Shown here piece by piece: positions 55,350 through 56,647 of a stretch of DNA of 56,647 bases. A model generated the notes under the pieces. That model was not told where the DNA came from. It saw nothing but the letters and a program-made list of their open reading frames with translations, and ran no database searches. Every line of letters starts with the position of its first letter. The first letter of the stretch is position 1. Where the stretch lies: contig CACYLY010000053.1 of assembly GCA_902775355.1 (NCBI GenBank), positions 1-56,647 on the forward strand, given 5' to 3'. The DNA comes from Oscillospiraceae bacterium. Its GTDB lineage: Bacteria > Bacillota > Clostridia > Oscillospirales > Oscillospiraceae. The translations under genes and the position numbers were made by a program.

Positions 55350-55480
55350 CCCCCTATCCCCCAGTGTGCGCACTGGGGACTTCCCCCAAAGGGGGAAGCA
55401 AGACTTCTCAGCGTCCTTGCCTCCCCCTTTGGGGGAGGTGTCATCCGCCGTCTCACGCAAGGCGGATGACGAAAGGGGTT
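55350..55480. repeat. Composite palindromic repeat
   Basis: CCCCAGTGTGCGCACTGGGG, CTTCCCCCAAAGGGGGAAG, CCTCCCCCTTTGGGGGAGG and GTCATCCGCCGTCTCACG..GCGGATGAC lie in the same order, but opposite orientation, as at 1803-1921; a partial copy is at 46270-46320. Confidence 0.85.
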
Positions 55481-55546
55481 CCCCGCGGAACACTGCCAGT
55501 GAAAAAACAAACGAATGAAGAATGGCCTTGCCTGCGGCGACGGATC

Positions 55547-55580
55547 AGAATTCCGAATTCCGAACTCCGAATTCCGAATT
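55547..55580. repeat. 7-nt array (GAATTCC) at the stop codon of the RHH gene
   Basis: Four to five GAATTCC units, one changed to GAACTCC, end 2 bp from the stop codon of the minus-strand gene. Confidence 0.85.
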
Positions 55581-55582
55581 GC

Positions 55583-56230
55583 TCAGATGTGAAGCTTGGC
55601 CTGGAGCATGTGGGCGTAGTAGGCGGCCTCCACCTCGTGGGCGTCGAAGCGGCCCGAGAGGTAGCCCTTCATCAGCCGGTCGAAGAGCTGGATATACTCG
55701 GACAGGGCCCCGGCCAGCTCCTCGGCGCTGCAGTCCCGCTCCGGCACGGCCAGGGAGCGCAGGAATTTCCCGTCGTAGAGGGCGTAGTCGATCCGCGCGC
55801 CGGTGCTCGGGGCCAGGTGGGCGTCCTCGATCTGCTTCCAGAGGCGGAAGAACGCCGTCATGGCCTGCAGCAGCGGGGCCGAGGTGGTGCGAAACAGCAC
55901 CGACAGCTCGCCGATGGACTCGCCCCCGCCCCGGTACAGCTCCACCTCGTATTTCACCGTGGGCCGGTACTTGTATTCCAGGGAGCTTTTCAGGGACACG
56001 CTGGAGGAGTTGGGCGCAAAGAAGGGCACCAGGTCCCGGCTGGGGCTCAGCAGGGCCTGGATGGTGCTCAGCACGTCGTTGATGCGCCGCTCCGGCGTGG
56101 TGTAGCCCACGTACTCCGCCAGGATCTGGTTGATGAGGCTGGAGCGGTTGGTGCCCATGCGGTGGGCCAGGGCGTCCACCTCCCGGACCACCTCGTCGTT
56201 GAGCATCAGACTGTACAGCGTCTTTTTCAT
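55583..56230 (-). CDS. Ribbon-helix-helix protein with large C-terminal domain
   Basis: The start at 56230 (MKKTLYSLMLNDEVVREVD) is placed by AAAGGATG. Residues 1-45 form an RHH domain (YSLMLNDE strand, VREVDALAHRMG helix, RSSLINQILAEYV helix). The remaining 170 residues are a helical/beta domain without known match, containing YKYRPTVKYEVELYRGGGE and a helical end (YIQLFDRLMKGYLSGRFDAHEVEAAYYAHML). It is probably a DNA-binding autoregulator with an effector domain. The promoter and a perfect 12-bp inverted repeat lie just upstream. Confidence 0.78.
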   Translation of the reverse strand: MKKTLYSLMLNDEVVREVDALAHRMGTNRSSLINQILAEYVGYTTPERRINDVLSTIQALLSPSRDLVPFFAPNSSSVSLKSSLEYKYRPTVKYEVELYRGGGESIGELSVLFRTTSAPLLQAMTAFFRLWKQIEDAHLAPSTGARIDYALYDGKFLRSLAVPERDCSAEELAGALSEYIQLFDRLMKGYLSGRFDAHEVEAAYYAHMLQAKLHI

Positions 56231-56297
56231 CGCAATCATCCTTTCCCGAGGGCCGCAGCGCCGGACGGCGATCCGCTCCCTCTTCTCTCATGAGCGT

Positions 56298-56326
56298 ATC
56301 ATACACCCGCGAAACACTTTTGTCAA
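56298..56326 (-). promoter_or_regulatory. Sigma-A promoter of the RHH gene
   Basis: TTGACA (56321-56326) and TATGAT (56298-56303) on the minus strand, 17-bp spacer. Confidence 0.85.
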
Positions 56327-56330
56327 TACT

Positions 56331-56361
56331 CATATATAAATTAATAAACAATTTATATATG
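56331..56361. promoter_or_regulatory. 12-bp inverted repeat, operator candidate
   Basis: CATATATAAATT (56331-56342) and AATTTATATATG (56350-56361) are a perfect inverted repeat with a 7-bp spacer, just upstream of the -35 box of the RHH gene and 22 bp before the -35 box of the tRNA gene. Confidence 0.75.
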
Positions 56362-56382
56362 GAAAACCAAAAATACTGGCCC

Positions 56383-56411
56383 TTGCATTTTGTCCGGCCA
56401 TCGGTTATACT
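56383..56411 (+). promoter_or_regulatory. Promoter of tRNA-Ser
   Basis: TTGCAT (56383-56388) and TATACT (56406-56411), 17-bp spacer. Confidence 0.8.
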
Positions 56412-56423
56412 ATTACAGCGATT

Positions 56424-56515
56424 GGAGGGTTACTCAAGTGGTCGAAGAGGCGTGACTCGAAATCTCGTAGGCCGGCAACACCGGCGCTAGGGTTCAAATC
56501 CCTAACCCTCCGCCA
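56424..56515 (+). tRNA. tRNA-Ser (anticodon CGA)
   Basis: A 92-nt class II tRNA: acceptor stem GGAGGGT/ACCCTCC, anticodon loop CTCGAAA with anticodon CGA, a long variable arm (GGCCGGCAACACCGGC region), T arm AGGGTTCAAATCCCT and an encoded CCA end. The anticodon stem has one T-T mismatch as I fold it. Confidence 0.93.
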
Positions 56516-56519
56516 GAAT

Positions 56520-56556
56520 AGGATTGCTATCTTAACAAAGGTAGCAATCCTTTTTT
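56520..56556 (+). terminator. Terminator of the tRNA gene
   Basis: GGATTGCTATC and GGTAGCAATCC with TTTTTT, 5 bp after the CCA end. The remaining 90 bp to the window edge are A/T-rich with no gene seen. Confidence 0.85.
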
Positions 56557-56647
56557 ATTATTACCGAATTCCTTCAAGCTTCTTTGCATTTTCTACCCGA
56601 CAGTACTAGAATTGACTCATCGTGATGATTTTACCATCACTGAAGAT

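Overview
The window is about 65% G+C and reads as a chromosomal segment of a strictly anaerobic, spore-forming Gram-positive bacterium of the Clostridia (an Oscillospiraceae/Ruminococcaceae-like gut anaerobe is my inference; genus cannot be fixed from the sequence). Supporting signs are a class III (anaerobic) ribonucleotide reductase with its activase, a 2-oxoacid:ferredoxin oxidoreductase, a SpoIID-family protein, the hrcA-grpE-dnaK-dnaJ operon with a CIRCE operator, and many textbook sigma-A promoters with 17-bp spacers. No phage, integrase, transposase, CRISPR array or rRNA was found.

Layout. 1-2.1 kb: 3' part of a GH94 phosphorylase gene running into an 8-nt tandem array and a mosaic of short palindromes. 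2.1-9.4 kb: M16 peptidase pair, lgt, a coiled-coil protein, then a GT39-like/GtrB/GtrA glycosyl-transfer module. 9.4-11.5 kb (minus): acetyltransferase, small redoxin, broken LysR gene. 11.6-17.3 kb: ferredoxin plus 2-oxoacid oxidoreductase subunits, a CoA-transferase and a TIGR00300 (LOR/SDH) protein, apparently one catabolic unit. 17.6-24 kb: zinc-ribbon membrane protein, thioredoxin reductase, YfhO and YdjC/ChbG proteins. 24-29.3 kb: nrdG-nrdD (disrupted) with NrdR-like boxes, and glmS. 29.3-34.3 kb: small lipoproteins, a zinc-ribbon/TPR protein, an acyl-CoA ligase with an E2-like acyltransferase. 34.7-39.7 kb (minus): hrcA-grpE-dnaK(disrupted)-dnaJ. 39.8-47.8 kb: MarR, MFS transporter, GDPD, DUF378, a candidate small RNA, MscS, a Pro-rich membrane protein, a Kef-type antiporter. 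47.9-56.6 kb: secreted heptapeptide-repeat protein, membrane proteins, SpoIID, a small RHH pair, clpB (internally deleted), an RHH regulator with a palindromic operator candidate, and tRNA-Ser(CGA).

Two patterns cut across the window. First, tandem arrays of 7- or 8-nt words sit directly at the stop codon of at least seven genes. Second, four conserved genes (lysR, nrdD, dnaK, clpB) each lack roughly 20-31 internal codons relative to their families, three with a frameshift; this may be an assembly fault or a real mutational process, and read mapping would decide. Intergenic space is otherwise filled by several families of short palindromic repeats.
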